From positions 248,001-312,000 of the forward strand of contig OZ255630.1 of assembly GCA_965276825.1 (NCBI GenBank): a DNA stretch of 64,000 nucleotides, given 5' to 3'. The DNA is from G965276765 sp965276825. GTDB lineage: Bacteria > Actinomycetota > Acidimicrobiia > Acidimicrobiales > Palsa-688. Shown piece after piece: positions 25,600-36,096 of this stretch (positions are counted from its first letter, which is position 1; each line of letters opens with the position of its first letter). Made by a program: the position numbers and the translations under genes. The notes beneath the pieces are model-generated. The model saw only the letters and a list, made by a program, of their open reading frames with translations. It was not told the DNA's origin and searched no databases.

Positions 25600-28128
25600 G
25601 TGAGCGCACCCCCCGACACCACCTTCGCGGTCCGCCGGCGGGCGCGCCCGGGGGCGAGGGCCGCGGTCGGCCGGGCGGTCGCGGCGCGGCCCGAGACGAT
25701 CGCCACCCTGCTGATCGTCGCCGCCTGCACGGTCTTCGTCTTCGTCGAGCTGCAGCCGTCGCAGCTGCTCAAGAACAGCACGCCCGCAGGAGGGGACATG
25801 GGCGCCCACGTGTGGCTGCCCGCCTACATCAAGCGGGTCCTGCTCCCGCACCTGCAGATCTTCGGCTGGACGATGGACTGGTACGCAGGCTTCCCGGCCC
25901 TGACGTACTACTTCCCCCTGCCGATGGTCGGCATCGCCGTCCTCAGCTACGTGATCCCCTACGACATCGCGTTCAAGCTGGTCTCGGTGGCCGGCCTCGT
26001 CGCCCTCCCGCTGGCGTGCTGGGCGTTCGGCCGCCTCGCCCGGATGCGCTTCCCAGGCCCAGCCTGCCTGGCGGTGGCATCCCTCGCGTTCCTGTTCAGC
26101 CGTGACTTCACCATCTACGGCGGCAACATCGCGTCGACCATGGCCGGGGAGTTCAGCTTCTCGATCAGCCTGGCCCTGGCGGTGGTCTTCCTCGGCTTGG
26201 CCGCACGGGGGATGCGCTCCGGCGCCAACCGGGCCCTCGCGGCGGCGGTGCTCGCCCTGTGCGGGCTCTCCCACGTCCTGCCGCTGTTCTTCGCCATCGG
26301 CGGAGCGGTGGTGCTGCTGGCCATGAGCCTCGACTGGCGACGGGTCCGCTGGACCCTCCCCGTGCTGGTGGTCGCCGGCCTGCTCATCGCCTTCTGGGCC
26401 CTCCCCTTCGAGCTGCGCCTGCCCTACGCCACCAACATGGGGTACGGCAAGGTCACGACCTACCTCACCACCCTGTTCCCCAAGGGGGACACGTGGCTGT
26501 TCGTGCTCGGCGGGGTGGGGGCGATCCTCGCGCTGGCCCGCCGCAGCCGGATCGGCACCTTCCTCTTCCTCATGACGGTGCTCGCCGCCGTGGTCTTCCG
26601 CTTCGCCCCCAACGCCCGCCTCTGGAACGCCAGGGCCCTGCCGTTCTGGTTCCTCCTGCTGTACCTGCTCGTCGGCGTGGCCTTCGCCGAGGCCGGGACG
26701 ATGATCGCCGAGGCTGTCGCGACCCGACGGGCGCTGGCGTCGGCCGGGATGCCGGGGCGCCCCACCCGGGGTCTCCGGGGCATCGGCCTGGTCGCCGTGC
26801 CGGTCGTGACCCTCGTGGTCGGGTTGATCTGGGTCGGCTTCCCCCTGCGGATCCTGCCCTTCGGGCACACCGACGCCACGACCGGCCGCTACGACTGGCT
26901 GGGCATCTCGAGCGGCGGGAGCTCGTTCGTCCCCGACTGGGTGCGGTGGAACTACAGCGGCTACGAGTCGGTGGGGAAGTCCTCCAGGACCACCTACTTC
27001 GCCCTCGTCGACGAGATGCGCCGGCTCGGTGCGGCCGACGGCTGCGGTCGCGCCATGTACGAGTACGAGCCCGCCATCAACGACATGGGGACACCGGACG
27101 CCCTCATGCTGCTGCCCTACTGGACCTCGGGTTGCATCGGGTCGATGGAGGGCCTCTACTACGAGTCCTCGGCCACCACGCCGTACCACTTCCTCAACGC
27201 GGCCGAGCTGTCGCAGCAGCCGTCGAACCCGATGAGCGGCCTCAGCTACCCGAGCGCCCCCAACCTGGCCGAGGGCATCGCCCACCTGCAGATGTTCGGG
27301 GTGAAGTACTACCTGGCCGTCACCCCGGCCATCCAGCGCCAGGCGGCCACCAACCGCTCCCTGCGCTACCTGGCGTCGGTGGGCCCGTACCAGACGGCGG
27401 TCACCAACTCGAGCAACCAGTCGACGACCCAGCAGCAGACCTGGAAGATCTACGAGGTCCTCGACTCCCCGCTCGTCCAGCCCCTTGCCAACCAACCCGT
27501 GGTCGCGCAGGGCGCCTCGGCCAGCGGCCAGGCGTGGCTCGCCGCCTCGCAGGCCTGGTACCTCGACCCGGCGCGGTGGAAGGTCTACGAGGCGTCGTCG
27601 GGACCGTCGTCGTGGGCGAGGGTGGCCGCCACCGACTCCTCCCCACCGGTCCGGCCGGAGCCGATCGTCCACGTCAGCGGGATCCACCAGGGCGAGGAGT
27701 CGATCTCCTTCGACGTGGACCGGGTCGGGGTGCCGGTGCTGGTCAAGACCTCGTACTTCCCCAACTGGCAGGTGAGCGGTGCCCGCGCCGTGTACCGGGT
27801 CACCCCCAACCTGATGGTCGTCGTCCCGACGTCGCACCACGTGTCGCTCACCTACGGCTACACGACGCTCGACTGGACCGGACTGGCGCTGACCATCGTC
27901 GGCCTCGGTCTCCTCGTCGTGCTGTGGCGGCGGAAGCCGAGAGCGACGTCGGGCGCCGGTCGGCACCGGCGCTCCCCGGCCCCGGACACGCTCGGCGAGC
28001 CCGGCCCGGAGTCGCAGCCCGATCCGGAGTCGCAGCCCGATCCGGAGTCGAAGCCCGTGCCCGGGTCGCAGCCGGTGCCCGGGTCGCAGCCCGTGCCCGT
28101 CGGCGGTCCGACGCCACTACCGGGGTAG
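25600..28128 (+). CDS. Large polytopic membrane protein, 6-pyruvoyl-tetrahydropterin synthase-related domain
   Basis: 842 residues. About ten membrane segments start near residue 30. GGDMGAHVWLPAYIKRVLLP and GWTMDWYAGFPALTYYFPLP after the first segment are the signature of the PTPS-related membrane family (Pfam 10131), distant relatives of GT-C glycosyltransferases. A long extracytoplasmic domain and a last helix near residue 770 follow. The tail has five 6-residue Pro/Ser/Gln repeats. A surface-glycan role is inferred from fold and neighbours. The GTG start has no Shine-Dalgarno; the preceding ATGTCGGGGTGA is a three-codon frame that overlaps it as GTGA. Confidence 0.82.
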   Translation: MSAPPDTTFAVRRRARPGARAAVGRAVAARPETIATLLIVAACTVFVFVELQPSQLLKNSTPAGGDMGAHVWLPAYIKRVLLPHLQIFGWTMDWYAGFPALTYYFPLPMVGIAVLSYVIPYDIAFKLVSVAGLVALPLACWAFGRLARMRFPGPACLAVASLAFLFSRDFTIYGGNIASTMAGEFSFSISLALAVVFLGLAARGMRSGANRALAAAVLALCGLSHVLPLFFAIGGAVVLLAMSLDWRRVRWTLPVLVVAGLLIAFWALPFELRLPYATNMGYGKVTTYLTTLFPKGDTWLFVLGGVGAILALARRSRIGTFLFLMTVLAAVVFRFAPNARLWNARALPFWFLLLYLLVGVAFAEAGTMIAEAVATRRALASAGMPGRPTRGLRGIGLVAVPVVTLVVGLIWVGFPLRILPFGHTDATTGRYDWLGISSGGSSFVPDWVRWNYSGYESVGKSSRTTYFALVDEMRRLGAADGCGRAMYEYEPAINDMGTPDALMLLPYWTSGCIGSMEGLYYESSATTPYHFLNAAELSQQPSNPMSGLSYPSAPNLAEGIAHLQMFGVKYYLAVTPAIQRQAATNRSLRYLASVGPYQTAVTNSSNQSTTQQQTWKIYEVLDSPLVQPLANQPVVAQGASASGQAWLAASQAWYLDPARWKVYEASSGPSSWARVAATDSSPPVRPEPIVHVSGIHQGEESISFDVDRVGVPVLVKTSYFPNWQVSGARAVYRVTPNLMVVVPTSHHVSLTYGYTTLDWTGLALTIVGLGLLVVLWRRKPRATSGAGRHRRSPAPDTLGEPGPESQPDPESQPDPESKPVPGSQPVPGSQPVPVGGPTPLPG
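28006..28095. repeat. Five in-frame 18-bp tandem repeats
   Basis: Units CCGGAGTCGCAGCCCGAT and variants at 28006, 28024, 28042, 28060 and 28078 encode PESQPD/PGSQPV repeats at the C-terminus of the PTPS-related protein. Confidence 0.85.
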
Positions 28129-28140
28129 GCGCCCGGTTTG

Positions 28141-28146
28141 TAAGGT
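28141..28146 (+). promoter_or_regulatory. -10 element TAAGGT
   Basis: Nine nt before the phosphomannomutase ATG at 28156. A leaderless start for the manB-Trm112-isomerase operon is inferred. Confidence 0.45.
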
Positions 28147-28155
28147 GCAGCCGAC

Positions 28156-29523
28156 ATGGCGAACCTCGACCGCGTCTTCAAGGCGTACGACATCCGCGGG
28201 ACGGTCCCCGACCAACTCGACACCGCGCTGGCCGAAGCCGTGGGTGGCGCATTCGCCAGGTTCACCGAGGCGCCTTCCATCCTCGTGGCCAGGGACATGC
28301 GCCCCTCGGGCGTCGATCTGTCGGCCGCCTTCGCGACCGGGGCCAGCGCGGCGGGCGCGGACGTCGTCGAGCTCGGGCTGACCTCGACCGACGAGCTCTA
28401 CTACGCGGCGGGCGCGCTCGACTCGCCCGGCGCGATGTTCACCGCCTCCCACAACCCGGCCGCCTACAACGGGATCAAGCTGTGCCTGGCGGGCGCCAGG
28501 CCGGTCGGCGCGGAGTCGGGCCTGGTCGAGATCCGCGCCGACGTCGAGGCCACCCTCGCAGGGAGGGGACCGGCGCCGAGCACCGAGCCGGGGACCACTC
28601 GCCAGCGCGACGTCCTCGCCGACTACGCAGCCAAGGTGCGGTCCTTCGTCGACACCGCCGCCCTCCGCCCGCTGAAGGTGGTGGCCGACACGGCCAACGG
28701 CATGGGGGGCCTCGTGGTGCCGGCCGTCTTCGAGGGCCTGCCCTTCGACCTCGAGATCCTCTACGGCGACCTCGACGGTGACTTCCCCAACCATCCCGCC
28801 GATCCGATCCAGCCGGCCAACATCGTCGATCTGCAGCGGCGGGTGCTCGAGGTCGGCGCCGATGTCGGCCTCGCGTTCGACGGCGACGCCGACCGGTGCT
28901 TCCTCGTCGACGACGCCGGCGAGGCGGTGTCGGGGTCGACGACCACGGCCATGGTCGCCAAGGCCATGCTCGACAAGGTGCCGGGGGCGACGGTGCTCCA
29001 CAACCTCATCTGCTCCAAGGCGGTGCCCGAGATCATCACCGAGTCGGGTGGCACCCCGGTGCGGACCCGCGTCGGCCACTCGTTCATCAAGACGACGATG
29101 GCCGAGACCGACGCCGTCTTCGGCGGAGAGCACTCGGGCCACTACTACTTCCGGGACAACTTCCGCGCCGACTCGGGCTCGATCGCCGCCCTCGTGGTCC
29201 TCGAGCTGCTGTCGGCGGCCGACACGCCCCTCAGCGCCCTGCGGACGCGCTTCGAGCGCTACGCCGACTCCGGCGAGATCAACACCGAGGTCGACGACCC
29301 GGACAAGGTCATCGAGGCGGTCGCCGAGCACTACGGCACGGCCGGCGGCGCCACCCTCGACCGCCTCGACGGCCTCACCGTCGACCTGGGGTCGTGGTGG
29401 TTCAACCTGCGGGCGTCCAACACCGAGCCGTTGCTCCGGCTCAACGTCGAAGCCGCCGACGCCTCGGCCTGCGACGCCCGCGTCGCCGAGGTCGTCGGCC
29501 TGATCGGACAGGACCGCCCGTGA
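28156..29523 (+). CDS. manB: Phosphomannomutase/phosphoglucomutase
   Basis: 455 residues of the alpha-D-phosphohexomutase family. It begins FKAYDIRGTVPDQLD, has the phosphoserine loop FTASHNPAAYNGIK, the magnesium loop FDGDADRCFL, the sugar-binding GGEHSGHYYFRD and the phosphate-binding SNTEPLLRLNVEA. It interconverts mannose-6-P and mannose-1-P (and probably glucose phosphates), feeding GDP-mannose and dTDP-sugar synthesis used by the glycosyltransferases upstream. The stop overlaps the next gene by 4 bp. Confidence 0.94.
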   Translation: MANLDRVFKAYDIRGTVPDQLDTALAEAVGGAFARFTEAPSILVARDMRPSGVDLSAAFATGASAAGADVVELGLTSTDELYYAAGALDSPGAMFTASHNPAAYNGIKLCLAGARPVGAESGLVEIRADVEATLAGRGPAPSTEPGTTRQRDVLADYAAKVRSFVDTAALRPLKVVADTANGMGGLVVPAVFEGLPFDLEILYGDLDGDFPNHPADPIQPANIVDLQRRVLEVGADVGLAFDGDADRCFLVDDAGEAVSGSTTTAMVAKAMLDKVPGATVLHNLICSKAVPEIITESGGTPVRTRVGHSFIKTTMAETDAVFGGEHSGHYYFRDNFRADSGSIAALVVLELLSAADTPLSALRTRFERYADSGEINTEVDDPDKVIEAVAEHYGTAGGATLDRLDGLTVDLGSWWFNLRASNTEPLLRLNVEAADASACDARVAEVVGLIGQDRP

Positions 29524-29771
29524 CTCTGGACCCGCTGCTCCTCGAGATCCTCGCCTGCCCGGAGGACAAGGGGCCGCTCCTCTACTTCGCTGACGAGGAC
29601 ACCCTCTACAACCCTCGCCTGCACCGGCGCTACCGGATCGACGAGGGCATCCCCGTGATGCTCGTCGACGAGTCCGAGACGGTCGACGACGCCGAGCACC
29701 TGCGGCTCGTGGCCAAGGCCGAGAGCGACGGCATCTCGCCGACCTTCGACCCCGACGCCGGTCGGTCCTGA
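29520..29771 (+). CDS. Trm112-like (UPF0434) small protein
   Basis: 83 residues. LDPLLLEILACPEDKGPLLY and YRIDEGIPVMLVDES are the family hallmarks. Only the first Cys of the zinc-binding CPxCxG motif is kept (ACPEDKG), as in many bacterial members. Trm112 proteins stabilise methyltransferases in other organisms; the bacterial role is uncertain. GTG start overlaps the manB stop as GTGA. In actinobacteria this gene commonly lies between manB and the SIS-domain isomerase, as here. Confidence 0.88.
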   Translation: MTLDPLLLEILACPEDKGPLLYFADEDTLYNPRLHRRYRIDEGIPVMLVDESETVDDAEHLRLVAKAESDGISPTFDPDAGRS

Positions 29772-29776
29772 CCGCG

Positions 29777-30814
29777 GTGGCCGTCCTCGACACCGTCGGC
29801 ATGTTCGACCTGACCGCTGGCCTGCCCGAGCAGGCCGAGGAGGCCGTCGCCCGGTCGCGCCGGGTCGGCGGACTCCCCTCGGCCTCCGAGGTCGAGCACG
29901 TGGTCGTGCTCGGCATGGGCGGCAGCGGCATCGCCGGGGACATCCTCCTGTCGGTCGCCGCACCCCAGATGCCGGTGCCGGTGGTGGTCGTCAAGGGCTA
30001 CGAGTGCCCGGCCTTCGTCGGTGACACCACCCTCGTGTTCGCCATCTCGGCGTCGGGGAACACCGAGGAGACCGTGCAGGCGGCGTCCGACGCGGCCGTC
30101 GCCGGCGCCCGGATGGTCGTGGTGACCGGAGGCGGCGAGCTCGGCCGGCTGGCCAGCAGCTGGGGCGCTCCGGTCATCCCCGTCCCCACCGAGATCCCCC
30201 AGCCACGCGCCGCCATCGGCGCCATGGCCTTCCCGCCGCTGGTCGTGCTCGAGGAGGTCGGCCTCTACCCCAGCGCGTCGTACTGGGTGGGGGGCGCCAT
30301 CGACCAGCTCAAGGCCCGCAGAGACGAGCTGGCCGACGCCGGCCCGGACAGCGCGGCGGCCGACGTGGCCCGGCGGATCAGCGGGACCATCCCCCTCGTC
30401 CAGGGGGGCGGCGCCGTCGGGGCGGCCGCTGCGCAGCGGTGGCGGACCCAGATCAACGAGAACGCCAAGGCCCCTGCGTTCTCCAGCGCCCAACCGGAGC
30501 TGTGCCACAACGAGGTGTGCGGATGGGGCCAGCACCTCGACGCCGCCAGGCGGTCGATCAGCGTGGTCAACCTGCGTCACGACGGCGAGCACCCCCAGAT
30601 CGGGCGACGCTTCGAGCTCGTCGGCGACATCCTCGAGCGCGAGGTCGCCAACCTGATCGAGGTCATGGCCGAGGGCGACGGTGACCTGGCCCAGCTGTTC
30701 GACCTCATCCTCTTCGGCGACTACGTGTCCCTCTGGATGGCGGCCGAGGCCGGCATCGACCCCGGTCCCGTCGAGGCCCTCGTCCAGCTCAAGCACCGCC
30801 TCGCCGGCGACTGA
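29777..30814 (+). CDS. SIS-domain sugar isomerase, bifunctional phosphoglucose/phosphomannose isomerase type
   Basis: 345 residues. Two SIS domains are seen: VVVLGMGGSGIAGDIL with FAISASGNTEETVQA, and a C-terminal half with PLVQGGGAVGAAAAQRWRTQINENAKAPA and LCHNEVCGW, which hold the catalytic Glu and His regions of archaeal-type PGI/PMI. It would link fructose-6-P to glucose-6-P and mannose-6-P, providing substrate for ManB encoded just upstream. GTG start 5 bp after the Trm112 stop; third gene of the operon. Confidence 0.88.
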   Translation: MAVLDTVGMFDLTAGLPEQAEEAVARSRRVGGLPSASEVEHVVVLGMGGSGIAGDILLSVAAPQMPVPVVVVKGYECPAFVGDTTLVFAISASGNTEETVQAASDAAVAGARMVVVTGGGELGRLASSWGAPVIPVPTEIPQPRAAIGAMAFPPLVVLEEVGLYPSASYWVGGAIDQLKARRDELADAGPDSAAADVARRISGTIPLVQGGGAVGAAAAQRWRTQINENAKAPAFSSAQPELCHNEVCGWGQHLDAARRSISVVNLRHDGEHPQIGRRFELVGDILEREVANLIEVMAEGDGDLAQLFDLILFGDYVSLWMAAEAGIDPGPVEALVQLKHRLAGD

Positions 30815-30832
30815 CCTCCTCACCTGGGCGGC

Positions 30833-30864
30833 CCCGGGCCCCAGCCGGTACCATCGGGCCCGGG
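30833..30864 (+). terminator. 9-bp GC hairpin after the isomerase gene
   Basis: CCCGGGCCC (30833-30841) pairs with GGGCCCGGG (30856-30864) across a 14-nt loop. No U-run follows, as is common in very GC-rich genomes. The loop contains TACCAT, a possible -10 for the RNA downstream. Confidence 0.6.
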
Positions 30865-30997
30865 CCCCAGCGGGTCTGTGGTTGCAAGTCGATGCCAGTC
30901 GCAGGCGAAACGACCCACGTAAGGCAACACTTGGTTGCCGAGCACGGTGCGGCTTAGGGGTCAGACCTGCCTTCCGGACCGGGCCAGACGGGCCCGG
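30861..30997 (+). ncRNA. Candidate structured RNA, class not recognised
   Basis: The 324-bp gap before the response regulator has no credible ORF but several complementary segments. GGTCTG (30873-30878) pairs with CAGACC (30962-30967). Inside are GTCG/CGAC (30898-30901, 30911-30914) and GGCAAC/GTTGCC (30923-30928, 30934-30939). An alternative fold uses GCAGG/CCTGC (30901-30905, 30966-30970) and GACCC/GGGTC (30912-30916, 30958-30962). A 7-bp GC hairpin (30979-30985 with 30991-30997) could terminate it. TACCAT at 30849-30854 could be its promoter. The response regulator has its own -10 at 31126, so the RNA may be independent rather than a leader. I compared it from memory with riboswitch consensus sequences and found no match. 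Confidence 0.4.
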
Positions 30998-31125
30998 CGG
31001 GGGAGACGGCACGAAGCGGGTCAGCGGGGTCGCAGGGCGAGAGCCGCCGTCCCCGTCCCGCGAGCGCTGCAGCAGGCGAGTGTGGGGTCGAAGACCAGGT
31101 CAGCCGCTGGGGTCCGACCAACCGC

Positions 31126-31131
31126 TACGGT
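31126..31131 (+). promoter_or_regulatory. -10 element TACGGT before the response regulator
   Basis: Seven nt before the GTG at 31139; no ribosome binding site lies between. Confidence 0.45.
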
Positions 31132-31138
31132 ACGGGCC

Positions 31139-31822
31139 GTGAGCTCGCGGGACGTGGTGCGGGTGCTCATCGCCGACGACCAGGCGCTGTTCCGTCGCGG
31201 GTTGTTCGTGGTGCTCGGCACCGAGGACGACATCGAGGTGGTGGCCGAGGCCGAGAACGGCGAGGAGGCGGTGGCGCGCGCCGAGGAGCTGGCGCCCGAC
31301 GTGGTGCTGATGGACGTGCGGATGCCGAAGGTCAGCGGGATCGAGGCGGCCAGGCGCATCAGTGCCATCCTGCCGACCACCAGGATCCTGATGCTCACCG
31401 TCAGCGACGACGAGGACGACCTCTACGAGGCCATCAAGTCCGGGGCCAACGGCTACCTGCTCAAGGAGATCTCGGTCGAGGAGGTGGCCGAGGCCATTCG
31501 CGCCGTCGTGCAGGGCCAGAGCCTGATCTCGCCGTCGATGGCGTCGAAGCTGCTCAACGAGTTCAACTCACTGGCCCGCAAGGCCGAGCGCCAGGAGCAG
31601 CTGCCCACCCCCGTGCTCACGAGCAGGGAGCTGGAGGTCCTCAAGCTCGTCGCCAGGGGCATGAGCAACAAGGAGGTGGCCGAGCAGCTGTTCATCTCGG
31701 AGAACACGGTGAAGAACCACGTGCGCAACATCCTGGAGAAGCTGCACCTCCACTCGCGGATGGAAGCGGTCATGTACGCCGTCCGCCAGCGCCTGCTCGA
31801 CCCCCACCAGCCGGACGCCTGA
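31139..31822 (+). CDS. NarL/FixJ-type response regulator
   Basis: 227 residues. The receiver domain has VRVLIADDQALFRRGL (acidic pair), the phosphoacceptor Asp in VVLMDVRMP, LMLTVSDDEDD and the conserved Lys in GYLLKEIS. The C-terminal LuxR-type helix-turn-helix contains LTSRELEVLKLVARGMSNKEVAEQLFISENTVKNHV. It binds DNA when phosphorylated by a partner kinase, which is not adjacent (orphan in this window). It is separated from the upstream operon by a structured non-coding segment and converges with the DUF2079 gene. Confidence 0.92.
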   Translation: MSSRDVVRVLIADDQALFRRGLFVVLGTEDDIEVVAEAENGEEAVARAEELAPDVVLMDVRMPKVSGIEAARRISAILPTTRILMLTVSDDEDDLYEAIKSGANGYLLKEISVEEVAEAIRAVVQGQSLISPSMASKLLNEFNSLARKAERQEQLPTPVLTSRELEVLKLVARGMSNKEVAEQLFISENTVKNHVRNILEKLHLHSRMEAVMYAVRQRLLDPHQPDA

Positions 31823-31833
31823 ACCCGGCTGCG

Positions 31834-33267
31834 TCATGGCGTGGTCCGCTGCCAGAGGGTGGCCTCGGTGTTGGCGCGCACGACCCGGAAGTGACCGCGG
31901 ATCGAGTCGAGGACGGCGAGGTCCGAGGCGCCGAGCGCGGTCGGCAGGAACAGGTACTGGACCGAGCCGGCGAAGGGGAGGCGGCGCCCCTCCTCGGTGT
32001 AAAGGTCCCAGTAGGTGGCGCGAAACGGCGTCGGCCACTGGTAAGCGCGGGTGCGGTGGTCGACGTGGGAGATGTAGCCGTAGTAGGCGGAGATGACGGC
32101 GTCAGGTGGGATGTCGGCCTGCACGGACCGTATCTCGGCCACGGCCGCCCCGCCGGGGTCGAGGTGCGGGTACGTGTCCCGGCTCAGAGGGGCGAGGCCC
32201 CACAGGGCGCAGGCCACGACGGCCGAAAGCGCCACCACGCCGGTCGCCACCCACCGCCGGGAGGGGGTGGCCAGGCGGCTGACGGCGAACACCGTCCCCG
32301 TGGCGAGGATCGGCACGAGGGGGAGCGTGTAGTGGTAGAGGATCTGGTGCATGTAGGGGAACTCGCTGAGGGTGTTCTCGGCGAAGGTGGCCACCCCGAT
32401 GGCCGCCACCTCGGGGGACAGCACCCACACCCACCCGAACGACGTCCCGAGCTGCCAGAGATACCAGGGCCGGCCGCCGGCGCGCAGGTACGACCAGAGG
32501 CGCCCGGGGTGGGTGAAGGGGGCGGCGATGAGCCCGCCGACGCCGCCGAAAGGGATGCGGTTGGCGTAGAAGGAGGGGGTGCCCAGGAGGGTGGCGATGA
32601 CGGCCTCGTAGGCCAGCACCGCGTAGGCGACCGCCCCGACGACCAGGGCGACGCCGAGGCGGCGGTCCCTGCGCCACGCGGTCCACAGCCCGAGCGGGAC
32701 GACGAGGGCGGCGGTGTCCTCCTTGGTGAGGAGGCAGGCGATCGCGGCCAGGACCAGGATCCGCCTGCGGTCCTCGACGGCGGCCCAGACGGCCACCGAG
32801 ATCGACAGGACCAGGAAGGCCTCGGGATGGAACTGCTCGAGGTCGCCGTGCTGGAGGGCCGGGTCGAGCAGGTAGGCGCCGGCGAGGAGGGTGGCCATCG
32901 CCGTGCTCGCCGTCAGGCGCCTGGCCAGCAGGTAGACGGGCACGGCGGCGGCGGCGAGCAGGCAGGCCTGGGTGACGAGGAGGGTCTGGGCGGCGTCGTG
33001 GATCCAGTAGAGCGGGACGGCCAGCAGCAGGATGAACGAGGTGTGGTCGCCGAAGAGGTCGCGCCCCATGACGGTCACGAACGGGGCATGGAAGTGGCTG
33101 AGCAGCCACACTCCCTGGTCGAAGATGCCAAGGTCGAAGCCGGGGGTGCCGTAGCCGTCGTGCACGGCCACGCTCAGCCTGGCGAAGTACCAGGCGTAGC
33201 CGACGACCAGCGCGGCGATGGGCAGGTGGGTGGCGGGGGACGAGGAGCGCACGGGCCCCGCTGCCAT
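31834..33267 (-). CDS. DUF2079 family polytopic membrane protein
   Basis: 477 residues with about nine hydrophobic segments. GFDLGIFDQGVWLLSHF, LFGDHTSFILLLAVPLYWI, the HPEAFLVLS block and LLTKEDTAALV are characteristic of DUF2079, a GT-C-like membrane family with an acidic motif after the first helix. A C-terminal extracytoplasmic domain has a YYGYISHVDHR stretch. These proteins are presumed lipid-linked sugar transferases, but the activity is not established. The ATG is preceded by TAGCCT at 7 nt, and the promoter region of 47 bp is shared with secA. Confidence 0.85.
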   Translation of the reverse strand: MAAGPVRSSSPATHLPIAALVVGYAWYFARLSVAVHDGYGTPGFDLGIFDQGVWLLSHFHAPFVTVMGRDLFGDHTSFILLLAVPLYWIHDAAQTLLVTQACLLAAAAVPVYLLARRLTASTAMATLLAGAYLLDPALQHGDLEQFHPEAFLVLSISVAVWAAVEDRRRILVLAAIACLLTKEDTAALVVPLGLWTAWRRDRRLGVALVVGAVAYAVLAYEAVIATLLGTPSFYANRIPFGGVGGLIAAPFTHPGRLWSYLRAGGRPWYLWQLGTSFGWVWVLSPEVAAIGVATFAENTLSEFPYMHQILYHYTLPLVPILATGTVFAVSRLATPSRRWVATGVVALSAVVACALWGLAPLSRDTYPHLDPGGAAVAEIRSVQADIPPDAVISAYYGYISHVDHRTRAYQWPTPFRATYWDLYTEEGRRLPFAGSVQYLFLPTALGASDLAVLDSIRGHFRVVRANTEATLWQRTTP

Positions 33268-33274
33268 CGGACCG

Positions 33275-33280
33275 AGGCTA
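33275..33280 (-). promoter_or_regulatory. -10 element TAGCCT (DUF2079 gene)
   Basis: Minus-strand hexamer 7 nt before the ATG at 33267; 19 bp from the opposing secA hexamer. Confidence 0.45.
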
Positions 33281-33299
33281 GCTGCGCCTGCGGCACCGA

Positions 33300-33305
33300 T
33301 AGGCT
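33300..33305 (+). promoter_or_regulatory. -10 element TAGGCT before secA
   Basis: Nine nt before the secA ATG; no Shine-Dalgarno sequence. Confidence 0.45.
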
Positions 33306-33314
33306 TGCCGGCCT

Positions 33315-36095
<2,781 letters not shown>

Positions 36096-36096
36096 G

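Noticed and set aside
30815..31138. tRNA, tmRNA, RNase P RNA, SRP RNA, cobalamin, SAM, c-di-GMP or ydaO riboswitch
   Set aside because: None of the conserved sequence blocks I know for these classes is present in order, on either strand. A single B12-box-like GTCAG.ACCTGCC occurs without the rest of the cobalamin core.
30935..31138. N-terminal extension of the response regulator
   Set aside because: The extension is low-complexity Arg/Ala text over the structured segment. The receiver fold starts just after GTG 31139, which has a well-placed -10.
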